The notes below the pieces were generated by a model that was not told the DNA's origin, did no database searches, and worked only from the letters and a program-made list of their open reading frames with translations. A stretch of DNA of 64,000 nucleotides from Struthio camelus. Its lineage: Eukaryota > Chordata > Aves > Struthioniformes > Struthionidae. Of the stretch, positions 36,844-47,726 are shown piece by piece (position 1 is the first letter of the stretch; each line of letters opens with the position of its first letter). The DNA lies in contig NC_090982.1 of NCBI RefSeq assembly GCF_040807025.1, positions 81,633,931-81,697,930 of the forward strand, in the 5' to 3' direction. Made by a program: the position numbers and the translations under genes.

Positions 36844-39800
36844 ATCCTAGCATGCAGCAGGGGAAGGATTGCTGAGTTCCCCCCAAATGAGCTGAATGGT
36901 GATCACGTGTCTATGTACATTATGCCACTGTTAAAAAAAAAAAACAAAAAAAAACCCTAAAAATCATTGCTATCTCAGTGTTCTTATGTGCTGTATACAG
37001 GTACTGAAGAAGATGGTGTATTTCCAGTGGTGTTTCCTCTGTAGAAACAAACAGGAAACAAAACCAAAAAACTTATGCAAGGAGAAAAAAAATGTTTTAC
37101 TTTGATAAGCAATATATTGGCACACATGTCTTAGGACCAAGACTTTGCGTTTTGGAACTACAAACTCAGGTATGCTTTCTCTTCTCTACTGTCAGCACCA
37201 GGAGGTTCAGTAAATGCTTTCTCCTTCCACGGGTGTTCTCAAAAAAAACTTGAAATAGAGCAATAATACCTTGCAGGCTAGGTTAAGGTTGGCATATATG
37301 GGAGCTTTTTGCATTGAAAATAAGTCAAAGAAGGTAAGCCAGAGTTCCTGAAGGACTATGACCAAGGGAGGACTTTTTTGTGTTGTTTGTGGGGGCTATT
37401 TTTGTTTTTATGATATCTACCATTACTTTAAAGAATGCGCTTCTGCCATACCTGGCCAGCTCCACTGGCAGATGTGAAGTGGAGCCCTGGCTTCACTTTT
37501 TCTTCTATATGAAACATCTGGAACTAGCAATGCATAACTAACTTAATGTTCAAGCTCCTTGCTGAAGCAGCAGATGAACCTTGACTAGTGGTGGAACTGA
37601 GATAAAAGTTCTTCTTCCATGTGCCAAGAACCTTCAGGAACCGGTCTTAAGTAGGAGAAAATTCACTTCTCCCCAGGAAAACGACTCAGCTGCCATGCAT
37701 CCATTAAGTCCCATCTCTGCCTGTGGAAACTGGTTCTATGTACTGCATTGGTTCAGTGTAGAATTTCTGAGGCAGAAGCAAGTTTCATAGCTCCTTAGTC
37801 AATCTGCATTTTGCATAAATACACACATGACTTCAAATGGACTCAGTAAAATAAAATTACTGACATTTATCACTAATTAGCTAATAATATCATTATCTAG
37901 ACTAGTTAAAAAATAATCATGAGAAGGAAAAAATGTCTGGGGAAGAATTATTCAATTTAGTAAACTTTTTTTTGTTTTATTTTTGAATTGAGTAATTATT
38001 CTTCTAAAACCAAGTTTTGCTGGGAGGAAAGAAAAAACCCTTCAAGCAATTTTTCCATAACTTCAGCACTGCATCAGATTGGAATAAAATATTAACTGTT
38101 CCATGACAGGAGTTTATAGTTAAAAATGAGCAAAGATTTTTCCTTTTCTTTTATAATTTTCTAAGAAAACAAAATGACGATGGCCTACTTAACCCCTGCA
38201 GCAAGGAAGGAGCTGCAAGTTCTCACTCCTTTGTAAATAACAGAGTCCTATACTAGGGGAGGTGAGAAGAAATGCAACAAGGGACATGAGAAGGACTGTC
38301 GATTCTTTTATTTCAAGACACACAGTTTCTAAGGTTAAGTTCATATGGTCACTGGGATGACAAGAATGGAAGAACCAGAAAAACAGAACATAGCAAACAT
38401 CACTAAAGAGTGTCTTCTACCACCGAAGCCACTGAAGCCTGGACAAGTCATTTTCCATCCAACTTGCAGAGGTAGCAATTGCTTTTTTTGGTAATTCTCC
38501 AGTACTTTGCAGCTCAACCTCCTCTGTGGAAATTGGTGAGCTCTCACAGTCCACTGAGGCCAGCTATGGGAATGTGGGACCTTGTTTTTTTTCTCTCATG
38601 CGAGCACACATGCCTGCTGCTTTGATGTAAGCTATTTGCAAAAAACAGTTCACATCATCAGTGGCTTTGTGCATAATCTCTTACAAATGGAAACATCTGT
38701 GGTTTTCCAGGCAAAAATAGTATGTGCATGTGCATATATAGTAAGTATTTTACATTGCAGAAAGTGTCTGCACAGTTGGTACATCCAGTGTTTTCTAGAT
38801 GTTTCAGATACAGTATGTCTGGAGTTTCTCAAAAGTATGTGCTAGGCAGGTACAGTGTACATATTTTGTGAGATTTCCGGACTCTGGCATACCAACTGAA
38901 GCTAGTATATGTGCTTTTAAAGCACCTGATCTGCTGTGACTATAAGATACCTGACAGTTTTAGATAAATATAGAATTTAGTTTCAGATGGAAAAAGAGAA
39001 CAAGACTGAGAAAACTCAAACTATTCAAGTTTTCCACTTAACTAGAAAAATACGTTCTTCTACTTTTTACAGTTTGGATCTATTTTGCATTAGTGTAGAA
39101 AATGAAGTTCTGTGTCACTTGAGGTGGTAGGGAGTGCAGATCCCCTGATAATGAACAAACTAACAAACAAATCTCGGTAATCCAGGATTATGGTATAAAG
39201 ATATCCACAGCACAGATTCACTGCTGCAGCAACACTGAAAAGTCCTGAATTCAGGGAGGCATTAATTTGGGTACTGTGCAGCTCTATATTATCTGCTTTC
39301 CAAAATTTGTTTAAAAATTGGCCAGTATCTATTTCAGCTGTGACTCTGATGGGGTGACCTGCTCTTTTTTGTCTCTGTGAAATCCCCTAACGCAGTGTGT
39401 CTGGGGGCATTCCTCTCTGCAGCGTTGTCACGACATTAGAAGTAAGGGAGAAATGAAGAAGAAGTCACTATTCGAGCAGAACGAGGAAAACGAGGTTCCT
39501 GCTGTGGAACGTGGTATTGCTCGTTCTGGCACTCAGGGTCTCAGGTGAAATCTGAATCCAGATATTTCTTTCGTGAGGGGCAGGGAGGAAAAAGGAAGAG
39601 GAAACAGGAGGCTGTACAGTTAATAACCCCTGAAGGAGGAAAAGAAAGGACAGAGCAGAGAAATACTAAGGAGGATCAAGTGATTTTTGTGACCAGTTCC
39701 TGACCCACAAACATGTAGAAACGTAGGATTGTTTGTCCTTTTTTTTTTATTAAATCATTATCTTAAATGTTGTCTGTATGTCTCTGATACACCTTAATGC

Positions 39801-41496
39801 AAGTCACTCAGCTCCCTGATCACCATACCAGACATTTAGAATGAAGTAAGTGTCCATTTTAAGTCAGATTTGACTCTATTGTGCTATGCTGCCCTTACTG
39901 ATATCAAGGGAGGTTGAGTATGAATGGAGCAAAGGCACGGTATAGTCATAAAATGTCCAGAATTCTCACTTGCTGCTTTTTAAATACCCATATAGTGCTA
40001 GGTATATGGCTTTGGCATCTTATTCTTTCTTGTTAAGAGAGATGGGGGAATAACAGAACGTGGACATAGCACTGAACACAAAGGTGGCACAATCCAATTT
40101 TCTTCTCTGGCATGATGATCTTTTTATTTTTTCTGGTCATGGCTGTTTTTCAATCCCCCTCCTCCCCCCTTCTGCTTCCTAGAGATGAGCAACTTTGCCA
40201 TCCTTATTGAGTAAATAAATAAATAAATTTCAGCGAGACAGCTTGGAAGAATGTTTGATAATCTGAACCATTACGGAGGTGAAATTTCATTACACAGATG
40301 GTGACATCCCAATGTCTATCATCAAAACACAGCAGGTAGAAACGATCAGCTAGGCCCATTCCCCACTATAAAATTACACTTACATTAATGTCACTCTAGA
40401 TTTCATTATGCGGAAAATGATATTGCACAGGTCTCTGGCATGAGGCAGACTGGGAGAGGAAAAAAGAGGGAGAGACGAGAGTCTAGGTGAGGGAGCAGGG
40501 GGAGGATGGGTCAGTACGGCAGAGAAACAACGCAGACTAGGAACAATTGGCTCTGCCAATGAAATAAATATACAAATGCGTCAAAATATTACAGGCTTTT
40601 CTGCAGGGTCATGTTGCTTCCTAGTTGTCTCCAACCCCATCTCCGACTTCAGGTTTTAATGGAGTGCTTAGAAGCCCTCCTGTGGGAATGAGAGGGATTT
40701 ACAATTAATTTTTATTAATAGAGTCTGACAATCTTCTTAGTTCAAGCAGCAAGATGCTACACCCTTCCAAAAAGCCTCTGCTATGCTCTGAATCTAAAGG
40801 CAGAGGTAAGGCCACGTACACACATGCACACATATGTGATTTCACGTGTGGCAAACAACCTGTACCTCCAAGAGCACAGAGCAGAAAGAAGAAAGGGATG
40901 AGGAGGAAGAGAGAGAGAAAGACACACAAAAAGCGTACAGAAAAGATGTTTCGATCTTCTAATTACTCACACTTTCTGCCTTCTCCTCTCTGCTGGGTTG
41001 CTTACCGAAGGACATGAGCTGACCATCTGCAGCAGTCAGAAAAGGTTATACCAGCTCACTCCATACTCTGCAGTTAGTCAAATGAAAAAAAAAACAAGAG
41101 GGGAAAAGGGCCAGGTTCCTTTAAAGTGAGTGGGGGTCTGAAGTGATTACTAATAAGTAATTGCTAGGGGCGAGATAGAAGGTCTAGATGAGTCCTGTGC
41201 TATCACTGATGCGAAGGCCAAATCTCAGTATCCTTCTGTCTGGTTGAACATGCTGCCCAATAGAGATATGCATTTGTAATAGCAGTAATAATTAGGTATC
41301 AAGCGGCATGGGAGCTGTCAGTCAAATTAGGGAAATTATCCCTTTTTTTAAAAAACTATTTATTTACAGGGAAGCTCAGATTTTTTAGTTAAAATCAGAG
41401 TGTCTTCCAAAATATGTCTGATGTACCTTTGAGCAGAAGTATGCTTAAAGCTTTTTTATCTCTTAGATTTAGATTTTTGAATTAAAAATCCTAGTA

Positions 41497-41544
41497 ATCT
41501 ATCTACATCTGTCTATCTGTCTGCCTACCTATCTATCTAGCTAG
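41497..41544. repeat. (ATCT)n tetranucleotide microsatellite, interrupted
   Basis: ATCTATCTACATCTGTCTAT then CTGTCTGCCTACCTATCTAT and CTAGCTAG: a GATA/TATC array with transitions at many units, so an ageing microsatellite. Confidence 0.9.
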
Positions 41545-41875
41545 AACTAAGTCCTGACTCTGACTCCAAAATTTTTGTAAACACTTTTTTTTGGAGGAGC
41601 AGGATGTAAAATCGCCTTTTTGCAACATATTACATATGCTGGAAGTGTTCTTTGAAACTGGTATCCTGCTACAAGTTTGACACTTCTTAAAAACAAAATA
41701 AAACAAACAAAAATACTCTAAACCTGTTCTGTTTCAGGCTAAGTTGACCACAGTCAGAATATTTCTGTTTGTCTAACGAAATTGAAAGATTTCAATTGAC
41801 ACTTGTCCATGTTTGCCTTAGCTCTTTTGTGGAATCTTCAGTATTATTGTACAGGTAACTCAGCTGTCATTTACC

Positions 41876-42023
41876 CACAGAATCACAGAATCACAGAATG
41901 GTTGAGGTTGAAAGGGACCTCTGGAGATCATCTAGTCCAACCCCTCTCCTCAAGCAGGGTCCTCTAGAGCACATTGCACACGATCACGTTCAGGCAGGTT
42001 TTGAATATCTCCAGGGAAAGAGG
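41876..42023 (-). mobile_element. CR1 LINE, 3'-end fragment only (~150 bp)
   Basis: Minus-strand CR1 with a clean three-unit octamer tail (CACAGAATCACAGAATCACA) and the avian 3' UTR (GACCTCTGGAGATCATCTAG). It is truncated within the last codons of ORF2 at TTTTGAATATCTCCAGGGAA. The severe 5' truncation leaves no useful coding sequence. The intact tail suggests a relatively recent insertion. Confidence 0.95.
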
Positions 42024-43863
42024 TATTAGATGTGGTGAATCTTACCCAGAACCTGAAGAATTTTGAACCTGGTGTTTAGATCCTTAGCGCTGAAAAAGCA
42101 TTGTACACACATGTACGCACTAACATGTATATATGTATGTATGCGTTCCAACTCTTGGTCTGGTTTAAATAAGCAGTCATCTGGCAAAGGCTCTTCCTAC
42201 AAAATGTCACGTCCAGTTTTGCAGGCTGAGAGATATGAATATTTTAGACAAATATTTGAAGACTAATTCAAACAGAATAAGAACCCTTATGTTTTAACCA
42301 TCTCTGTGTTACATCCTTTATCAAGCAACTGTATTCAGGATACAAATAATGGATCCTCTTTGCATTTCATTTAACAAATATATTGATTGAAGTTCCTTTC
42401 AAACCTCAGCAGACGGGATGCTTTAGGGGTAATTTTTTCAAAGGAAGTTTGCATGGGGATTTAACTAACCAACTTCCCTTGATGTTAGCAGGAACTATGT
42501 GACTGAACCAATACGCTACTTTGAAAAGACACCCCTAAACACCTCATGTTGAATTGCTGGACTCTTTGAACTCAGCAGGATCATTGCCTGAATAAAAAGT
42601 GATGGTTCAGATCCAACATATGAGTCAGTTATAACAAACTGTTATAAATGGGACAAAGACCTTGTTTGTCCAATGAGAAAGAAATGTCTGGATAGCATAG
42701 CGCCACTTTATTTGGCGTTGAACCACTTCTCTGTCCTTATTCCATGTCGGGGAACATTGCTGGGAGCATCATAGATAAAGAGGTTGCATTAAAGTAACCG
42801 ACATTTTCCAGCAGTCCTAGGAAGGTGGTCCCTAATGGATTTAACAGCAGTACATTTTAAAACAGACCTTAGTTTATTCTAAAGTCATTTGTAGACAGCA
42901 TCCTGATGACCAATTTGAAGTATAGGGAGAAGGCCTGCCATAGGAAAAAGAGTCAATTTCCAGGTCTGATCTAAGAGATTATTCCCTAGATTCAGAATTT
43001 GATGATTGATTCTCTTTAAAACTATGTCATATTTTTTCTCCTAGATAGGAACTAATACAGGATTAGGGTGAATGAAGATAGAATCACTTCCTGTTCTTCT
43101 TTGACTTAATATGCCATCTCCACAGGATATGATAGAGCTCTGTGTCACCCTTACCTCAGAAGGAGAAGAAAATGAAGCTTCATGGATGGCCTTTATAGGT
43201 CATACTAGGTGAGAATATACAGCAAATGTCAAATTCAATCCAAATTATTCCATATCATAATATCATTCCCTGACTACACTTTTCTTTGTACTTTACATAG
43301 TCTTTAAAGGAAAGTACTTGGAACCATTTGATTGGAGAACTCTGATTCAACCGTGTTATGCTCCTGATATAAAAGAAATTTTATATGCTTTTAGGAGGAA
43401 AATAAAAGAAAAACATAACACATTCCCCCAAAATGTATAAATTAAAATGTAAAATATGTAGCACAGCTCTAGCAAATGTTAGTTCGGAAGCACTAGTTCA
43501 GTAGATTATGCCCAGGAATAGATTGTTATTAGATGATATTAAGTTGATCTTCCTAAAATTAGACATTCAGATTGAGATGCACCATTGTTACCTCCTGCAA
43601 CTGCCTGCCTACTAGATTTGTGACATTTTGAGGGTAACATTTCAAAACAGCATGCAGAGTTTTAGCTGCACAACTCTCAGAAACATCAGCAGAAGCTGAT
43701 CAAATAAATCCTGCACTTGCCCTCGCTTTGAAAAATTTTCCCCAAAGCATACTCTCCGCTGGACTTTTGGAAGGGACTTCACTATATCCTTGCAGAGAAA
43801 TACAGAAAAGATTCAACCTATATTAAAAAATAAATTACAAAAAAGTAAAGTAAGATAAAATGA

Positions 43864-43923
43864 GAATAGAATAGAATAGAATGGAATAGAATAGAATAGA
43901 ATGGAATAGAATAGAATAGAATA
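43864..43923. repeat. (GAATA)12 pentanucleotide microsatellite
   Basis: Twelve tandem 5-bp units without indels. Units 4 and 8 are GAATG, giving a 20-bp higher-order period (three GAATA plus one GAATG) repeated twice and then four GAATA. The minus strand reads as repeated Tyr-Ser-Ile-Leu-Phe, which explains two low-complexity open frames there; neither is a gene. Confidence 0.97.
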
Positions 43924-44489
43924 AATGTCATCATTTCCACTTGTTCTCCGATCCCTTGATTGCTGCTCTGGTACTGTGAGTGCATTCCAAGCTTTGTTAC
44001 ATCCATCAGGGATGGTACAGATGGACATTTTGCCTGTCCAACCTGACTCAACCGCTTGAAGATTCATCAGAGAGAATCTGTTGGCAAGTGCAAATGGATC
44101 CAATCCAGAGCCAGCAGATTTTGTCTCTCCAGAGGAAAGCAGGACTGTAAAGGGCAGACTAGACTGGCAAAAATATTTACTTTTATATTTCATCACTTCA
44201 AATTTATAATGAGATAAAATGCCTTTAAAACTTCACCTTTTTAATAGGATACTAACAGAGATTTTCAGTGCAATCCGTTTGCTGGCAAGTCAGATGCTTG
44301 TGAGAGGGAAGCATTTTAAGCTAAACAAAAAAAAAAAAAGAAGAAAAAAGAAAAGAAAAAGCAATCAGCAGGGTGACATATACTTTATTAGTCCTCTTCA
44401 AAATCACTTCCTCCCCTTTCTGCCTTTTATATTTCTTGTCTTTCTATGTGCTCTCCTTGTTACATTACATCCCTCATTTTAGGCATTTT

Positions 44490-44785
44490 AATCCCTCCAA
44501 AGGGATGCATCCCAGTGGCGCAGGCAGTTGTAAGGCACAATTCTCAGCTACACCACGGCTCTTTTATGGTGCTGCGGCAGCGAAAAGCGGCCTTATAGCC
44601 CATGGAACTGGCCACTGTGGAATATCCTCTCCCCTACACACAAAAAGGGGTTTCAGAAAGCAAATAGAGTCAGCAGATTGGTTATATAATGGCCTCTGTC
44701 ACATCTCCCAGCGTAAAAGACCCCGTGCCTGGGGTGAGCATTGGGAACTAAGAAAGGGGAGCTTGCTTGGAGTACTAGAGTGACT
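44490..44785. other. GC-richer unassigned block, possible ancient repeat or CNE
   Basis: About 300 bp of markedly higher GC than the surroundings, with several CpGs (GTGGCGCAGG, GTGCTGCGGCAGCGAAAAGC, CCCGTGCC). The AATTCTCAGCTACACCACGG segment has the look of an old dispersed reptile repeat, but I cannot name a family. The plus strand is open for 136 codons (44373-44783) with no recognisable domain; I do not support it as a gene. Confidence 0.35.
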
Positions 44786-47423
44786 TTGAGATAAATGTTC
44801 CACAAAATTCAGGTTGCGCTAAAAATCAGGCTACTCAAAAATATTAAAGGGCCCTATTTTTGCTCCTGAATTGATAATGATGCAATTCAGAGAGTCGATC
44901 ATCTATTATCTCTTGTACAAATGCAGAAACGTAGAGAATAAATGCAAATATGTGGCATTTACCTACTTCATGTCCGAGCAACACTCAAATATAAGCGTTC
45001 TTCTGCCTTCTCATATTCCTCAGCTGGGGAGAGTTCACCCATTGTGTATTCACAGCTGAATATCTTGTTTGTAGCACAGTCAAGAAGATTTTTTTTTTTT
45101 TTTTAATTGAGGCTTCTTAGACGGTCACCACAGTCTCCCTCTAGAACTGATAGAGACTGATATAATCTGTATTCTCCTTTTCTTCTCAGCCCTGATCAGT
45201 GAGATGTTCAGCAACACTGGATTTCATCAGAACGTTTTTTCTTCCCAGGTTTTCAAATGTTTATCATTAAATGAAGTTAATGCTCGTATCCACCTTTTAT
45301 AGTGGCTCATCTATAATATATGATACTTCCCAGCACTTTGTGATTCTTTCAGCACCTCAGTATTTCTCTTTTCCAGGTGCCAGGCCTTGGTTGTTGCCCA
45401 GACCCCTAGTCTCACAATTGACTTGTGTTTGCTGCCATCATTGCCTTTGCCTCTTTCTTCTGTTTTAAGCTTCTTTCAGATAAACACCAGGCAGCTTCTT
45501 TATAAAATATACCCTTACAGACCTGACTGGCATTCGTGTACTTTACCACATTATGTTGAAACAAAAGTCACATGATGAAGGAAGAAATCCAAAATAGGTA
45601 GTCGCTTGATCTTGACTGAGAAAGAACTATAGCTGCTATATCTAAAGCATTTCTTAAAAAAAGAGAAAATAATTTTCAGCTCTTCCCTGTAAATGATGAC
45701 ATATTTAGCATAAATCCCAGGGTAATATTAAAGAGGGTATAGTTTTCCTGCAGCTTGTCACCCTGTAAAGTCCCTTTTATTGAATTTGGGTCTTGATATT
45801 AGTAGTCACATATTCAATCTAAGGAAGAAGATTAGGCTAAGATGTAGATGGGCATGGTAGCTAGTGCATCTGATGGCACACAAAGGGGTGACAATGGTAG
45901 GAGTATGCCCTTCTGCTTTTGACTCATTGGTCTGAATTTTAAGCTGAACAAGGCTTAAGGTCTGAATAAGCAGGTACCCTTTTCAAGGTAGGTTCCCCGG
46001 GTAAAAACTCTAAGGCAAGGTTTGAACTGTTGTAGTCTTAACATACCTCCACTTTGCTCTATCCTAGTTACTTGTACCCTATATTTTTAAAGTCCGTATA
46101 ATTACAAGCTTCTGAGTCGGTGCAGTTCACAGTGGCTACTATTAACATATGAGAAAAAACACAGGTCTATAAATACTGTCAGGAAAATGATGGGGAGGCT
46201 CCGTATTCAGATAAGGAGTATACGTTTCATGTTTGCTTTATCCCAGTTGTGCTTCATCTATTTGAATGTGATTCCACGTGGTGTTGAAGTACCACTAGTA
46301 CCTATATGAAATGCAATCTGAATATCTATCTGCCTTGTTCATCTCTGAGACTGCAGTTTACAGTCCTTTGCAGCGATGCCACTGGTGAAGCAATGCAGAA
46401 GGCAATGCAGAATCAGGATGACTTTTGACCAGTTCTTCTGATTCTGCTCTCTACTGAATGCCCTCAGTGAATCAGCCCTCAGCCATGCTACTCCATTTAG
46501 GTATACTAAATAATCCTAATGTAAATGTTCACAACCATATAAAGTACGCTGTTGAATGCTCAATAGCAGGCACACTTGACTGCATATTGTCAGTAGACTC
46601 TGTGCATGTAATTTATTCCTCTCAAAAAACACTCTGAAAACGTAACCAATTACAACACAATTTCTCAAGAGTTGTTCTGTGGCAGAGGTGTGGAGTGGAC
46701 CTTTGCCACATGTTAAAGGCTGCTGGGAATCGAAGCAGATTTCTCAGCCATGAAATGAAGAGTAACATCAGGCTCATCAGGTTTGGTGCTGAATACGTGC
46801 TGCAAGATGTTTTGTGCAAGCAAGCCCCATCGATTTCAGTTGAACTGAAAGCCCCTATTTTCCATTATTCTCTTCCTGTTAGTATAAAGATTCCCATTAG
46901 CTCCAGTAAGTTTTGGGTCAGTGCTCCCTAAATACAGAAACTGAAAGAGAAGGAGGTTAAAATGACTTTATGTACCGTTGCACCTCTTGAATTCTCAGGC
47001 CAGACCAGCTCCAGAAGGAAGATAAGGAAGCTTCAGGGTGACTAGAACTTATATTCTGGATATAATATTGCATACGTTTTAACTGCTGCTTTGTAAAATT
47101 GTGTGCTTTTTATCTTTCATATTTTCATTTTTTCCACATCCTAAAGACTAGAAAGGAGATGGTATGGACCACTTCCAGCCCATAAGAATTTTCCAGCCCA
47201 GTTTCCTACTTCTGTTACATCCTCCTAGAGTACTTTCAGGAATCCATTTTCAGCTCTCCTTACTGTAGTGCACTAAATTAAACTGGAAAAGTGATACTGC
47301 AAGCATTGGCTGGCCCTACAGTGTATTATTTAATTAGATAGAAGCTTTGAGTTCCTTTAGAGGAAAAATTCCTGTGTAAATGTAAGCTTTATATACATAA
47401 ATACATACCTGCGTACACACACA

Positions 47424-47726
47424 TAAGGAGTTGGAGCCAGACTCTTCTCTATGGTGCCCAGAGACAGGGTGAGAGGCAAGGAGCACAAACTGAAATATAG
47501 GAAATCCTATCTGAATATAAGAATAAACATTTTCACTGTGAGAGTGGTTGAACACTGGAGCAGGTTGCCCAGAGAGATTGTGGAGTCTCTGTCCTTGAAG
47601 ATATTCAGAACTTGCCTGGACATGGCCCTGGGCAACCTGCTTTCCCTTGACCCTGCTTAACCAGGGAGGCTGGACCATATGATGTCCTGAGGTCCCTTCC
47701 AACCCCAACTATTCTGTGATTCTATA
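47424..47726 (+). mobile_element. CR1 LINE, 5'-truncated (~300 bp), plus strand
   Basis: The younger-type CR1 copy in plus orientation. It runs from GGAGCCAGACTCTTCTCTAT through the ORF2 C-terminus and the 3' UTR (GAGGTCCCTTCCAACCCCAA) to the terminal ATTCTGTGATTCTAT at 47711-47725. It inserted into or beside a TACA/CATA-rich segment at 47385-47423. Moderate divergence from the copies at 11-13 kb. Confidence 0.95.
47451..47660 (+). pseudogene. CR1 ORF2 extreme C-terminal fragment
   Basis: The plus strand encodes the last ~69 residues of CR1 ORF2 uninterrupted (RKSYLNIRINIFTVRVVEHW, SRLPREIVESLSLKIF, LGNLLSLDPA) and ends at a TAA stop. Only the segment after the RT core is present, so nothing enzymatic is encoded. 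Confidence 0.85.

Larger units (their letters stand above)
36251..41875. other. Noncoding AT-rich stretch, no gene seen
   Basis: No supported coding region. It includes a 19-bp spaced direct repeat (36798-36843), an A-rich run (about 36929-36955), a TAAA tetranucleotide run (40212-40229) and a GATA-type array (41497-41544). The 40.2-40.5 kb and 41.25-41.4 kb parts are complex, repeat-free sequence that could be regulatory, but I have no direct evidence. Open frames are short and unrecognised. Confidence 0.5.
42024..47423. other. Noncoding stretch, no gene seen
   Basis: No supported coding region. It holds a GAATA array at 43.9 kb, an A/AG-rich patch at about 44327-44360, a GC-richer unassigned block at 44.49-44.78 kb and a T-run at about 45091-45104. 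Text at 42.52-42.60 and 46.87-46.93 kb looks like old reptile-type repeat debris, but too decayed to name. Confidence 0.5.

Noticed and set aside
43813..44196. Minus-strand frames with repeated Tyr-Ser-Ile-Leu-Phe
   Set aside because: Produced entirely by the GAATA pentanucleotide array read in frame; no domain outside the repeat.
44373..44783. 136-codon plus-strand frame in a GC-richer block
   Set aside because: Higher GC lowers stop frequency; the start lies in low-complexity DNA and no domain is recognised.
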